Notes: generated by a model not told the origin, from the letters alone. 64,000 nt of DNA from Xiphydria camelus (GCA_963678675.1 OY783198.1:17470684-17534683); one strand, 5' to 3'. Positions 11,099 to 22,604 are shown, counted from the first letter of the stretch. A program made the numbers and translations.

Positions 11099-11840
11099 CT
11101 ACTACGTACCACCCGTACCCGGTATCGGGTGGGCGTGGCCGGCGACTACCCAATTTGGGTGTCGTCGGTCCGGTGCCGGGTACGTTCACCCGGCACGTGT
11201 GAAACGATGCATAGGTACTAGCCTATAGAACACCATCCCCACTACCCGGCGCCGGCCCGGGACCGGACGCGTTTATCCGGCACGTGTGAAGCGGAGGTGT
11301 GACAGTCACTTATTTTGACTATGGCAACTGACAGCACTGATGTTTATACTGTCAAGTTGTTGTATTATTAGAAGCTAACTTTTCATGGTAGAAAGACGTA
11401 GGTACTAACTTGTGCTCCTTGTGTTTGAGTCAGAGCACTCCAGAATATTTGTTGAAAAAAAGTAACTTCGAGAATTTTCTGTACTTATGTGAAAAAAGTG
11501 TATTTTTTCAACGCTAGAAAAAGGTGAATATCACATTTCCACTACAGTTTTAGGTCTATTTTAATATTCCGAAAGAATTCCAAACATATCTTACATAGTG
11601 AAGAAAATATAACCATGTCAAAAATGGGGTCGATATACGTAGGGTGGGACACTTGTTGGTCCGTAAGATGAGACACTATGTGAGATTATGTGTTTAACAG
11701 GGGAACGCATATTATGAATTTTCCCCGGAAGGTGTTGTGTCTGGAGGTACTTCTTGACCTTCATTTGATAATATGGGAGTTTGGTTTGGAGTGATCTATA
11801 AGAGGGGGCTCATAGAAACGCATCGAAAGGCGCTGGGCAT

Positions 11841-12800
11841 TTGGTACTTGCGTGCGCAGCCCTGTATCAAGCTCTAACTCCAGCGAATATAAAGTCTGGT
11901 TTTGCCAAAACGGGCATTTGTCCACTGAAGCGGAATGTTTTCGGTCCTTCAGATTTTTTTCAGGCCAATTTAAATGAACAAAGTGACGATGCTGTTGCGA
12001 TTGAGAGTGGACTAAATGAAGAAGAGCAACGGCGTATTGTTCCGATAGGTTTTGGCGCAACTGAGACTGTATCAACACCGACAGAGCCATCAAAATTAAC
12101 TACGACACCAAAAACAATGTCACGTTTGTCAAGTATAGCCTCAATATTATCCAAAATTTGACCAGTCCAGCCAGCTCCACAATAGAAAAAATCCAATCGC
12201 GGGCGTAAGCCGATGAAGAGCATAGTTTTCACCTCACCAGAAAACATCGCAAATCTGAAAGAAAAACAGCAAAAGCGTGATACTTCAAATAAGAAGAAGG
12301 ATGAAAGCGCAAAAAAGAGACAGCATCAACTGTATGAAAAGCTACCCAAAAAGCGAACACAGCCCACACGGGCCGCTGCCTCAAAGAAGAAATTTTCGTC
12401 ATCGTCGTCGGATGAAGATGTAGATTTCTGCATGATATGCATGGAAAATTTGCCAGCCAAATTAACCAAAAACAACTCCATCGAATGTAACAAGTGCCAA
12501 CGACCATTTTATTTAAAGTGCGTCAACATGAACCGAAGTTATTTCACGTGCCAAAATTGCGACTCTCTGATGCCGATCTGTCTGACGAAAATTAATGAAA
12601 GTTTTATCTCTCGTTTTTATGGCAAAGGACTTTTCAATAAATACATCACCAATAAACTCTTGAAATCTGGTGTTTTTATTTCATTGTTTAGCCCTTTTCT
12701 GAATCACATTGAGTGTCCCACCTTACGGACCAATTTTTTTAATGGCCAAAAATCATATGTTCGGAAAATGGATCATAACTTTTTTATTTCTGAAGCAATT
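11841..12800 (+). pseudogene. pogo/jerky-type transposase C-terminal relic with zinc-binding tail
   Basis: One reading frame runs from 11841 to about 12800 with two in-frame stops (TGA 12159-12161, TAG 12183-12185). The first part, ALTPANIKSGFAKTGICPL, resembles the C-terminal end of pogo-type DDE transposase domains, where a SGFxxTGIxPxxR motif follows the catalytic core. KKSNRGRKP is a basic linker. After the stops comes a Lys-rich stretch and then C-x2-C ... C-x2-C ... C-x5-C-x2-C (FCMICMENL, ECNKCQRPF, YFTCQNCDS), the PHD-like tail common in these elements. The catalytic DDE core is missing upstream. It lies in the TA-flanked element at 8557-12934 and agrees with its termini. Confidence 0.7.
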
Positions 12801-13069
12801 TAATTACTTTCTGTAGCAAAAATGTAGCGAAGAAAATTACCTTTCCAACGGTATATAGCTTTCCGTAATATTTCTTTTTAGTCAAAAAATTTGGCCAAAA
12901 TACAAAACCCGTCCCACCTTACGGACCTCTCCCCTATGTATAGGAATAAATTTATTAGTTACAAGAAAATAATTTGACAATATATTGTATATTATTGGAT
13001 AGATTGTTTAGTTTGAAGTAAAACTACAAAGTTCATGAATCAATTGTTTAATTCACGTGTTAAATACCC

Positions 13070-13122
13070 AAAACTTACCTATGGCGTGCACGACCAAAAC
13101 TTACCTGTGGCGTGCACCACCC
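13070..13122. repeat. 26-bp tandem duplication carrying splice-donor consensus
   Basis: AAAACTTACCT-TGGCGTGCAC-ACC is present twice in a row. On the minus strand each copy reads ...CGTGCACGCCA-AG|GTAAGTTTT, an excellent 5' splice site. A minus-strand ATG at 13140 would open a 12-codon frame into the first donor. I could not find a matching downstream exon. Confidence 0.4.
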
Positions 13123-13224
13123 GCTGCAACTAGCGTCCATGTTTGTTCACTGACATGTAGTTACCGTGGTTAACACTAAATGGAGCAACGAGCTATTTGT
13201 GGGTATATCTATTAAGCTATTTAA

Positions 13225-14316
13225 GGAGGATCGTCATGGCTGAACGGGGTGAGGTATAAGGGGGCAAAGATCAAAAAAGCCGACGGTTTTTGCCAATCTT
13301 AGATAACTAAATTTTGTTTCTTCTATAAGTTTAATTTTTGTATTTTAATTGGAAAATTCCTCACTTCTTAGTCCATTTTCACGTCCAGAATAAGGCTGAC
13401 AGTAATAAAAAAATTTTTTTGTTCTTCTTTGATTTATTTAGAAAATTGTAAATTATGTATAAAACGTGGCAAAAAATATAGCAATTTGATTTTTATAAGT
13501 TGGTAAGAGCTCTGAAGATAAAACAGAACATTTATCGACTGTTTAGAAATTTTTCGCGATTTGACACATGTTTATAACCTTAACTTTGCATTCACAACAA
13601 CGACGTGACTAAAGTTAATAGAAACTAAAAAATCATAAATAATTTTGCAAGAGCTCAACAATTTCGGTGGCATGGCAAATGTATGAGTGAAGCAACTTAT
13701 AACAGAAATATTCGTATCCAAAATTCTGGAAAAAAACGAAAAAAAAACGCCAGAGAATGAATGTTTCAGGGAATAGTTCCTCTACGATATAATATTTTAT
13801 AATAAAATGTGGAAACATTATATTTAAAAGCATTGTAAAACCCAGTTATGAAAAGGAAACTTTTGAAAATAATTATTTGTGAAATATTGGAAATATCTGT
13901 CTACTTTCATTTTTCGCGCCGCTACGTGACATCACCATCCAGAGAACGCTGTTGCCACGTCTTTACACATGGCGGCTGATTATTCCGCAATATCCATTTT
14001 CTCGACACGTTTCTTCTAAATTATAAACAAACTAGCGAGTCAAAATCTTTGAATTTTTGCGAAAATAAAGTTTACAAGTAGCCAAATCTTTTAATTACAT
14101 TTTTAGAATTTTTTTCGTTTCAAAATCAAGAGTTCTATGGCAATTTAAGCCACTCTCCATAAGACTATGTTATTTGTAGAATTAAAAAAAAATTGATTAA
14201 AAAAACTGGCGAGTGAAAATTGTCTACAATTTTTTTTGTCATCAAAACAGCTTTAGAAGTGTTTTAAAAAATTTTGAGTGAAGTTTTCCATTAAGTCATT
14301 TCTCTGACGATCCTCC
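13225..14316. mobile_element. TTAA-flanked element with GGAGGATCGTCA ends
   Basis: TTAA at 13221-13224 and 14317-14320 flanks GGAGGATCGTCA and its inverted partner TGACGATCCTCC. The interior (about 1.1 kb) is AT-rich with no recognisable protein. TTAA targeting suggests piggyBac-like mobilisation, but the ends do not start with CCC, so the class is uncertain. Confidence 0.6.
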
Positions 14317-14320
14317 TTAA

Positions 14321-14774
14321 GTATCCTAGACTAGAAAATGTATGAGGTTAAGGATTTGTAGTATATTTTGAGTTAAGAAAAAACAATGTATCTTATGAGA
14401 TACACTGCCAAAAATTAAAGGTTAATCAATTTAAAAATCTTCCCATATCCGCAGGTTTTTGTTATACGTTAGCTATACAGGATGGATCTCACCTAGTCAC
14501 TTAAATAAGAAATATACAAATGCGAGTGAGAGCGCTGACTTTATTTTAGGGGGGGTATATTAAGGACGTCCTATTCTACATCTATAAAGATTTTTTATCT
14601 ATACGAAAAGCGCGACAAGAATGCTCTTAATGATAGACTACGGGCGACTAAATGAGATCCAATCTGTATGCGTCGTGCAATGATTAAATCTACGATAATG
14701 AGCATAGCCTCATTCTATTTCACGAGCCCATATAGCGATACTGCAGTCTCTTTACCCCGTATTACCGAAATCTA
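14321..14774. other. No gene recognised
   Basis: Spacer between the TTAA element and the Harbinger relic. It may contain the outer part of the Harbinger element, but I could not find its terminal repeat. Confidence 0.3.
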
Positions 14775-15060
14775 CTACGTTTCAATAAATGTAAATATTC
14801 CGTCAGCGTCACAACACGCCATCAGTACAACAGAATGATAATGTTTGTAATTGAAGTTTTGTGATCCAGTATTAGGAAACTTTTCGATACGAATGTGCTT
14901 CCCGTCAATGGCCCCTATGCAGTTGGGAAGTCCCCATAATGAGTAAAAAATTGTTGTGCAATACTTTTCCACTGATCCCTTTTAGGTATGCTCATGTACA
15001 TTCCCTGCAATCTGTTCCGCATTATTTCGGTAGTTTCTGCTACAATTTTCGAGACTGTGT
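14775..15060 (-). pseudogene. PIF/Harbinger transposase relic (HARBI1-like)
   Basis: On the minus strand the frame ending at 14775 contains LPNCIGAIDGKHIRIEKFPN, then YKHYHSVVLMACCDADG-FTF. This is the first catalytic block of DDE_Tnp_4/HARBI1-type transposases (GAIDGKHI...YKxxxSivlla..D). Just upstream, in another frame, come SKIVAETTEIMRNRL, MSIPKRDQWKSIAQ and QFFTHYGDFP, so a frameshift lies near 14950 where THYGDFP overlaps LWGLPN. Only a middle fragment remains. It is paired head-to-head with the MADF/BESS-like frame at 15293, the usual two-gene layout of Harbinger elements. Confidence 0.8.
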
Positions 15061-15292
15061 TGTCGCCTCTAGCGAATTATAAGGAAATTGCCACAAATGT
15101 AGATCCTGTTGCTAGATACCTGAAATATAATATTATTGTCTGTTAAACTGTAGATTTTGTTTGGCATTGTTCTTGTAAAAGAAATTGTCCATCATAGACC
15201 TCGCGTCTAAAGATTATCAAATTAAATTCGCATCCTCTGCACGTTCATCTCAATATCTTTCTTTTCGTTCCAGTAAGCGAATGTAAAGAAAA

Positions 15293-16129
15293 ATGGAAGA
15301 ACCTACGTACAGTATTTGTCCGCCATATAAAACCTGCCCCAAGCGGATCGGGGTCGAAGAAAAAAAAACCGTATTATATCTGACTGAAGCGATGCAATTC
15401 ACAGTACCATTTATAAAAGCAGTAACAGCTGCATCGCATGAAAATCTTCCGTGTGTTGACACAGAGGCTAATGACATTTCAAAAAATGAGGAGGACGCAC
15501 AATCAGAATCTCAGTATCAATCCCAGAAGCAGTCTCATTATGACCAGTCATCCCAGATTGAAGGCCCATCACAGCCTGAACAATTGGTACAGCTCGAACA
15601 ACGAATTCAACCTAAGCAACCTCCACCAAATTCACTTGATGGTCGTCTACAAAGCCGCTCTACTCGCAAACAAAAACGTTCAATCAGTGAGGTCGACAAC
15701 ACATTTATAGACTACTTTAAAACGAAAAAAGCTGCTATTAATTCCACGTCAAGCGGGCGTTCAGACGCCAGAAATATGTTTCTCCTTAGTTTGTTACCTG
15801 AGCTGGATGAAATGAATAACCAGCAAATGAAGATGTTTAAACGGAAGGTTTTGCAAGTAATTGATGACATATTAAGTACAAACCCTCCAACCCCTACTCT
15901 GGTGTAATCACAATATGGCGTTTCCACTCCTCCTCCATCTCCCGTGTCACAAACATCATCCGAAAGTGCAACTGCTTATTACGAAAGAGCTCATCAAGAA
16001 GTCGTAGGCGATCCAATACTCCGGCATCAGATCTCCAATACTGATCAAAACTTGCCACAAATCACAGAAGATCCACTACTCCAGCATACTCTCGACAATA
16101 ATAGTCAAGAAATTCAACAAGACGCATAA
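15293..16129 (+). pseudogene. MADF/BESS-type accessory protein of a Harbinger element, one internal stop
   Basis: The frame from 15293 encodes a Gln/Ser/Pro-rich middle, then RSTRKQKRS, and a C-terminal BESS-like motif with FLLSLLPELDEMNN and FKRKVLQVIDDIL. BESS is usually paired with an N-terminal MADF (Myb/SANT-like) domain, which I cannot see here. TAA at 15905-15907 interrupts the frame, which then continues in the same phase (SPVSQTSSESATAYYERAH...) to a second stop at 16127-16129. An AATAAA follows near 16218. Divergent orientation to the Harbinger transposase relic suggests both belonged to one element. In an intact Harbinger the Myb-like partner assists nuclear import and DNA binding (family knowledge). 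A domesticated host MADF gene is less likely given the stop. Confidence 0.65.
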
Positions 16130-16475
16130 CAAGTATAGGAAACTTGCACGAACTGTAGATGGCGTAGTAAATCGACGGCGGCACCACTTCTGGCGGTTAT
16201 TAGAAGTATCAGCGTGCAATAAAGTATTAGAGTGATATCGAAATATTAACAAAATGTTAAAAGTAATTAAATATGGGTTTATTCCAATGAAGCACAACCT
16301 CAAAATAAACCAGAATTTTGTCAAAGGTTTAAAATTATTACAAGCTGGTCATGTTTTAAACTGGTGTTAGTATCAAAAACTGTCGGATCTTTACTGAAAA
16401 AGAAGACAAAATAGAAGAGATTATGTACACTATGTGCCGTCATAATGCACACAATTATTTTTTCGATTCCATTAA

Positions 16476-16774
16476 CCCTTTCACTCACGAATTTTTATTT
16501 TTACAGCTATACAATTGATAATGTATATTCCAGCTGTTCGATGCTTTAAATTTTAATTTTTCTGATAAAAAAAAATTTTTTTTCATAAATTTAATTTTTT
16601 TTGGTTTATTTATAAATTTAATTTTTAATTTTTATGGCTATATATGTCTTATACGTTCGTTACAATGTCCACAAATGTACTTCTTGTGAACAAACGGTAA
16701 AAAAATTCTAATTTATGACCTTATATATACATTAATCTACATGTCCACATTTGTGGACACCGTGAGCGAAAGGG
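16476..16774. mobile_element. piggyBac-type MITE, TTAA-flanked
   Basis: TTAA at 16472-16475 and 16775-16778 flanks CCCTTTCACTCACG and its inverted partner CGTGAGCGAAAGGG. The ends and TTAA target fit piggyBac. The 299-bp interior is AT-rich and non-coding, and includes a second inverted pair around TGTCCACA (16663-16668 and 16742-16758). Confidence 0.8.
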
Positions 16775-16933
16775 TTAATTTTAGTACATAAAAAAAACAA
16801 TGCGAAACACTCTTACTGACACTCTACTTTATGTAATTCTATAAATACGAGAATAAGTTTTGCTTTTGTACTTACACAAATTTTTGTACAGCTTTAATCC
16901 ACAATTTGTGTTTATCAAATTTCCAAGGCCTGA

Positions 16934-17110
16934 GCCCCCTTTCTCGAACCCGCTCGTATCTTTGCATGCACGCATCTTAACAAATAGACCAATCAGGATC
17001 AAGTATTCCGTTGTCAGTAACCCCACCACAACGGAATACTTGATCCTGATTGGTCTATTCGCTAAGATGCGTGCACGCAAAGATACGAGCGCGTTCGAGA
17101 AAGGTGCCCC
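16934..17110. repeat. Foldback element
   Basis: Arms with TTTCTCGAACCCGCTCGTAT and AAATAGACCAATCAGGATCA mirror each other around a loop near 17012-17027. There is no clear target duplication. Two overlapping open frames on opposite strands over this stretch are its translated arms. Confidence 0.7.
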
Positions 17111-17364
17111 TGTGGGTACTAGCCGATGGAAAGGTATAAAAATATATTTGTTTACTTTTATCAATAACCTTCCGTGTGGTGTATTATAACAACCTTTTAT
17201 ACAACATGTCATACGTGATGCTCCCATAGTTAAAAACAATGGCTATTAATTAATTGACAATTGTTTTTATTCTCCTCCGTATGAATTGCAAATAAACGTG
17301 CATGCGAACACTTCGACTAGTCACCGATAGGAGGCACACCAATCTTCGTGCAAGTTCCCTATAA

Positions 17365-17612
17365 CCCCAATATCCTTCTACGCATATTAAACAGTTATAA
17401 TATGTTGTAAATCTATAGGCATAAATAAGAAATTCAACAAGACACATAACAAGTATACCCCCAATATCCTTCTACGCATATTAAACAGTTATAATATGTT
17501 GTAAATCTATAGACATAAATAAGAAATTCAACAAGACACATAACAAGTATACTCCCAATATCATTCTACGCATATTACACAGCTACAATATGTTATAAGT
17601 CTATAGGCATAA
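17365..17612. repeat. Tandem repeat, unit 93-94 bp, about 2.6 copies
   Basis: Units begin CCCCAATATCCTTCTACGC at 17365, 17459 and 17552 (third diverged). Each full unit ends in AAATTCAACAAGACACATAA. That block also occurs at the end of the MADF/BESS-like frame (about 16108-16137), so the repeat unit includes DNA from the Harbinger relic or a related copy. Confidence 0.8.
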
Positions 17613-20600
17613 ATATATTAGTCTACTGTACCTTAATGTTATTAGTATCCTTTCTTCAGGACTGACATATTCTCTCATATTGGAATTTATCTACTGAATA
17701 CCGGGACTAACTATACGTACAAGTTCCAGATAACTTTCTTTTGACATTCTGTATAATGCTCGAAATTTGTTATAGCTGTATTGTAGTTCTTTTACCGTAA
17801 CAAATAACCGACAGTTTATATTGTTTTCAATATAGGGATGAATCTCCAAAACCTTCTTTGATGTCGCCTTCGTCTATAGTAATAATAAAGAACAACATCC
17901 TCATCACTATCATCTGATATTATGTGCTTCTAGTGGCTAGTGGCAGATCCAGTAAAGCAAGCTCGCGGATACGAAACGAAGCTGCAGACATTTTGGTCAT
18001 TGCGTATCGACCGGTCGAAATCACGTCACTTTCGCGTTGCTTCGTGTGCGAAACCAAGGTGACTAGTTGCTAGTGATTCCAGTTACTTACCAGTTCCAAT
18101 TTCTTTTGAGTAGCCTCGTGGGCGGAACGCCTAAGAGAAAATGGGAAAAGAGAGAGGAAAGAAGGGAAGGAAAGGAAGAGCGGGAGGCGGCGAGGGGTAG
18201 TATATGTATGTAACATGTCAATACTATAGAAACAATGCCTTAATACACTGTAAAAAATAACACGTATTTTAATAAAATTTACATAAATCACATAGTAAAA
18301 ATTGAGAATCTACGCATTGCATTTGAGAAGGTTGGTTAAAAAGTGACGGACGTTTGAAAAAAATTATGTAACGCTATTCAAATTTTATCATGACACATCA
18401 TAGTTTATAAGAGAATAATAGTAAAATGTGAAAGTTTTCCATCCCACTTCGCATGTAGTGTTCATTTGAAATAATTTACGAAGTATTTTAGTGAAAAGAA
18501 ATGTAATGTAAGTAAGTATAGTCCTCCGTTAAAATGATGCTTAGTAAAAGCTTACCAAATTTTGATTTAAAAAGTGATGTAATATTCTCTCCGTGTACAG
18601 TTACTTAATTTTAACTTAAAAATGTTAACCTACCTTTTAAAGTTTTATTACTCCGAAATATTTTTATGCGAAGCAAAAAACAATAGAAGCTTTGCTTTAA
18701 AAGTTCTTTAATTTTTAAAACCAATGAACTTTTTTTCGGAAGCTCTTATTCCATCTTATTTTGTTTCCGATAAAACCGACACCTCCGTTTTGAATCAACT
18801 AAAAGCTAATTTTTAAATGAAACAAAATACTATAGCTAAATGCTTTCGTGCAAAAATTGTTCAGATTTAAAAAATTAAAAAAAGTCCGAAAGATTCCATT
18901 TCCCTTAAAAAAATAGCATAATCCTTTTGAAAGTGTTCGTATATTTTTGGTTGGTAGTATAAAATATTACAGTGTCTTTAACCACGCTATATAAAGTTAG
19001 TGTCATATCATAAAAAATATGCGAGAATCTAAAGCCACCTTCACACATTCTATTTATATATCGTATTCAAAGAATGTTCAACGGCGTGGAAAATCATGGC
19101 CAATATGCCGGATATAACCACTATAGACACAAAGGAACATATCAATAGACGCCTTAACAATAAAACGTTTGTCCTGGACGCTTCGTGGAAAAATTCACGT
19201 ATCCATCCGGTAAAAAGATAGATCGTTTTTGTTAACGGTTTCCTTTTTCGGTAACAGTATTGGGTCGCGTTCGTATTTGTATAATAGAAATCTTTTTATG
19301 TATATTATCTAATATAAGTTATCAAGCAGAACTACATCCAAGTTTCGGCGGGGTATGCGGACACAGTAACCTAATCATCATGTAAACATACAAACCAAAT
19401 ATGAGAGAGAGCTTCGACACATCGCTTCACCTCGTGAAAGTGATATGTACTGCTGACTGAATAAAATGTGTGTCTATATACACGGAACGTATTTTCGTCT
19501 TTTATTTTCGTTTTTGGATATTAAATATATGAATAGACTAATTCATGTATTTATATTATTTATATTTATTTACATTATTTATATTTATTTATATTATTCA
19601 TATATTTATATTTATATAATTTACTATACTTACATTCAAAAAATGATTAAAGTCCAATATCACGCAAGTTATCAGTTGCTGATACAATGTACAATTATTT
19701 GTTACACTTAAGCGTATTTTAACTTAGCAGTCCATTGTTTCTTGCACTGATTGGTTAAGTGTTTAACTGATTAATTATGCGATTAAGTGATTAATTAGGT
19801 GTTCTATGATCATCACGTTTAATACGTCGTTTTGTTCAAACCCGAACCCTTGGTGGATTATTTTCTACCCATATAAACATACATTACATACGTACGCATG
19901 CATGCAAGTTCATGATCAAAACTTATAAATCTTATAAAAAATATTCAGAGCGTAAAAGTATAATTGATATTAGTTTATATGGAGCTAATACCAAATTTTA
20001 TGACGGAGAGCACACAGACACACATACAATAGATACTTATTTTACGAGTACATATTGTACTTATTAAAAAGTAATATCTGCTTATGTTGGGCGTAATTAA
20101 GAATTTCCTAATCTTTTCTTGTGTTTGTATTGGGTGAAATAAAAAAAAAGTCAAACTCAGGAATTCCCATCTTAGAAAAATAAAATAAAGTCTAAATACC
20201 TCGTATCGTAAATACCTATATAGAAAATATGACACGCTCGTCAGAATTTCATAATTAACGACGGGATGTGTTAAATAGATTCCAAATATACGAATAAATT
20301 CCCCACTCTTGAAAATTAAGACTTTCAAAGCTAAAGTCCTTACATATACGATTGACTCGTATTGAACGTTTTTCCGAGAAAGTCATTCATGCAAACTCTC
20401 CACCGGAACTGCGACAGACTCGATTCCCGATAATCTGAAGAAAAGTATGACACACGAGCTAGGTAAGGCGCGTATACGAGTACTACGTCACACGCAACGA
20501 CGTTTCATGATTTCGAGAATCGGAACTCCGTAATTTCTAAAGGATTTGCAAGAGTTCCCGTATCATCGAACCGCAGTCATCCTGTTTCGCTTATCTGAAA

Positions 20601-20743
20601 TTTTTTCCGCCGACGGTCTCTCGTCAATTCGTACAATCTTAATCAAAAGTATGGGATAAACCGAGCAATGAAAGATATCAGGTTTTATACAAAGTTAAAA
20701 TGAGGAAACGATGCACGGGAAAATACACCGCAATAGGCTCATA
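17613..20743. other. About 3 kb without a recognised gene
   Basis: AT-rich sequence upstream of the receptor. 17930-18070 is less AT-rich, and on the minus strand CTG|GTAAGTAA at about 18088 is a strong isolated donor, so an untranslated exon is possible but unproven. 19500-19640 is a TTTATAT-rich low-complexity run. A block at 18877-18935 (GTCCGAAAGATTCCATTTCC...) is repeated directly at 20868-20930. Confidence 0.35.
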
Positions 20744-21197
20744 GGGGCTGTCCATAAATTACGTAAAGCGGTTAGGAGGGGGAAGTCAATTTTATTTAAG
20801 AATTGTTACAAGAATTCTTCCTTTACTCCTTACTTATACAATGAAAATAATTAACTACACTTAAAAAATGTCCGAAAGATTCCATTTCCCTTCAAAAAAT
20901 AGCATAATCCTTTTGAAAGTTCGAATATGTATTGAAAAAGGATCAACAATAGTTTTTCAATAGCATTGCGAGATTTTTTAAAGTGATGCCCTGCATTTTG
21001 AACAAGTATGTAGCTGAAACTGTAGGTTTTAAGAAGTTCCACGAATCTTTTTATATTGAATTTGTTGAATTTAACTTTCTTATGTAATATTATATGGGAG
21101 GGAGGGGTAGAATGGAGAAATCTTACTGAGTCTTATATGGGGGAGGGGGAAGGACGTGACTCCTCAAAATCGCTTTATGTAACTTATCGATAGCCCC
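20744..21197. mobile_element. MITE with GGGGCTGTCCATAAATTACG ends
   Basis: The left end GGGGCTGTCCATAAATTACG...AAGCG is mirrored by CGCTTTATGTAACTTATCGATAGCCCC at the right (two changes). GGAGGGGGAAG blocks lie inside both ends. It contains a copy of the block also found at 18877-18935. Confidence 0.6.
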
Positions 21198-21479
21198 TTA
21201 TCCCGTGAATGGTCGCGTATGTAAAGTAAAACGGCATGAGGTGGCGCGAGAAGTTGGCCCCTCATTGCGACGAAAAGTAATAGGAACGAGGAGCCATCTA
21301 ACCTAGTTTTGACCTATGGTTTCCTCATATATGACCCCGTATGTTTATGGAGATGGTCGAAATCGTCTCATGAGTTGCAAAAATGATCAGTTTTCAGTAT
21401 ATTTATTATTATTAATTTTCTAATTCTTCTTCAATTTATTAATTTCATTATTTTTTAAAGTGATTTTTAAAAACTATAA

Positions 21480-22228
21480 GCTATTAGTCCAAGAGCTAGC
21501 GACAAAATCGACTAAGGTGTTTTAAGATTGCTAGAAATTTGTAAATAGATGTTTAAATAGTAGTAAATGGGAACGGTAATGACCTGTCAAGCCATACCGG
21601 GTTGCGTCATTGAAAAATTAATTTTTCAAAGTTCAAAAAAAACAAAAAATTATGTTGCCTCTACAAAGCTATAATTTATAGGGGATGTTCATTCATCTAT
21701 TTTAAGGAACTATGTAAAAGGACAGGTGATTCTGCTGGTTGCAAGTGACTGCCAGGCGAGCATATTAGTGCGAGCGCTTCGATCTCCCGAATTGACACCA
21801 ACTCTAATTACCGACTCGACTTCTACCGGTAAAAGTGGCTCGAATACCGACCAAGCCTGGCCGAAGGTAAATTTCAAGGTCCCTGCAACTTGTCAGGTTC
21901 TGCGCGGGACATGCAGTAGGTAATAGTGCTATCAGATTCGCACTAATATGCTCGCCTGGCAGTCACTTGCAACCAGCAGAATCACCTGTCCTTTTACATA
22001 GTTCCTTAAAATAGATAAATTAATATCCTCTCTCTAAATTACAGCTTTGTAGAAGCAACATAATTTTTTGTTTTTTTTTTAACTTTGAAAAATTAATTTT
22101 TCAATGACGCAACCCGGTATGGCTTTACAGGTCATTACCGTTCCCGTTAACTACTATTTAAACATCTATTTACAAATTTCTAGCAATCTTAAAACACCTT
22201 AGTCGATTTTGTCGCGAGCTCTTGGATT
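21480..22228. mobile_element. Foldback element with arms of about 290 bp
   Basis: The left arm (about 21480-21775) includes TAGCGACAAAATCGACTAAG and CATTGAAAAATTAATTTTTC; the right arm (about 21937-22228) is its reverse complement with small changes. The 160-bp spacer (about 21776-21936) contains GATCTCCCGAATTGACACC and GGGACATGCAGTA-type blocks of the CAGTATGTCCC family, so it may have captured one of those elements. Confidence 0.75.
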
Positions 22229-22240
22229 ATATTATATATA

Positions 22241-22415
22241 TACCGAATGTCGTACGGGAAACCGATCAGGCGGGGGCCTTCTGAATTCCTCTGAATTTGA
22301 CTTCGGCAGTGCTTGGACGGTGCTCGCGTGATTCATAAATTGCACTGCCGAAGTCAAATTCAGAGAAATTCAGAAGGCCCCAGCCTGATCGGTTTCCCGT
22401 GCGACACATTCGGTA
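22241..22415. mobile_element. Foldback MITE with TACCGAATGTCGTACGGG ends
   Basis: Arms TACCGAATGTCGTACGGGAA... and AATTTGACTTCGGCAGTGC mirror each other around a loop of about 35 bases. The inner block TTTGACTTCGGCAGTGCTTGG is shared with the CAGTATGTCCC foldback family. Confidence 0.7.
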
Positions 22416-22446
22416 CGTATATATATATGTGTGTGTGTATGTGTGT

Positions 22447-22604
22447 ATGCCCCGGATGACACACTCGCGCACGCGCGGATACATAAACACATATAATGTA
22501 TATTTATACGCATACATACATATATGTGTGTACGTATATATGGATATGTGTGTGATATGTGTATATATATCCGCGCACGCGCATGTGTGTGTCATCCAGG
22601 GCAT
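22447..22604. repeat. Inverted repeat with TG/CA and TA microsatellite runs
   Basis: ATGCCCCGGATGACACACTC near 22447 is mirrored by GTGTCATCCAGGGCAT ending at 22604, with CGCGCACGCGCGGAT blocks inside both arms and TATG/TGTG runs between. Confidence 0.6.

Larger units (their letters stand above)
8576..11294. mobile_element. GC-rich terminal-inverted-repeat element inserted into the pogo-like end
   Basis: CCGCTTCACACGTGCCGG at 8576 and CCGGCACGTGTGAAGCGG ending at 11294 are perfect inverted repeats. The next block inward is also inverted (ATAAACGCG, CCGGCGCCGG-type). AG is present on both sides. The interior holds a tRNA-derived retrosequence, a mariner derivative and two foldback complexes, so most of its 2.7 kb is secondary insertion. 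Confidence 0.7.
8557..12934. mobile_element. pogo-like (Tc1/mariner superfamily) element, TA-flanked, heavily nested
   Basis: The 17-bp ends GGGGAGAGGTCCGTAAG (8557-8573) and CTTACGGACCTCTCCCC (12918-12934) are perfect inverted repeats flanked by TA at 8555-8556 and 12935-12936. The left repeat is split at about 8574 by a 2.7-kb insertion. Its continuation, GTGTGAC at 11297, matches the right end (GTCCCACCTTACGG...). Related subterminal copies lie at about 11645-11675 and 12714-12732. A decayed transposase C-terminus fills 11841-12800. Confidence 0.75.

Noticed and set aside
19466..19711. 81-codon frame rich in Ile and Tyr
   Set aside because: Translated AT-rich low-complexity run.
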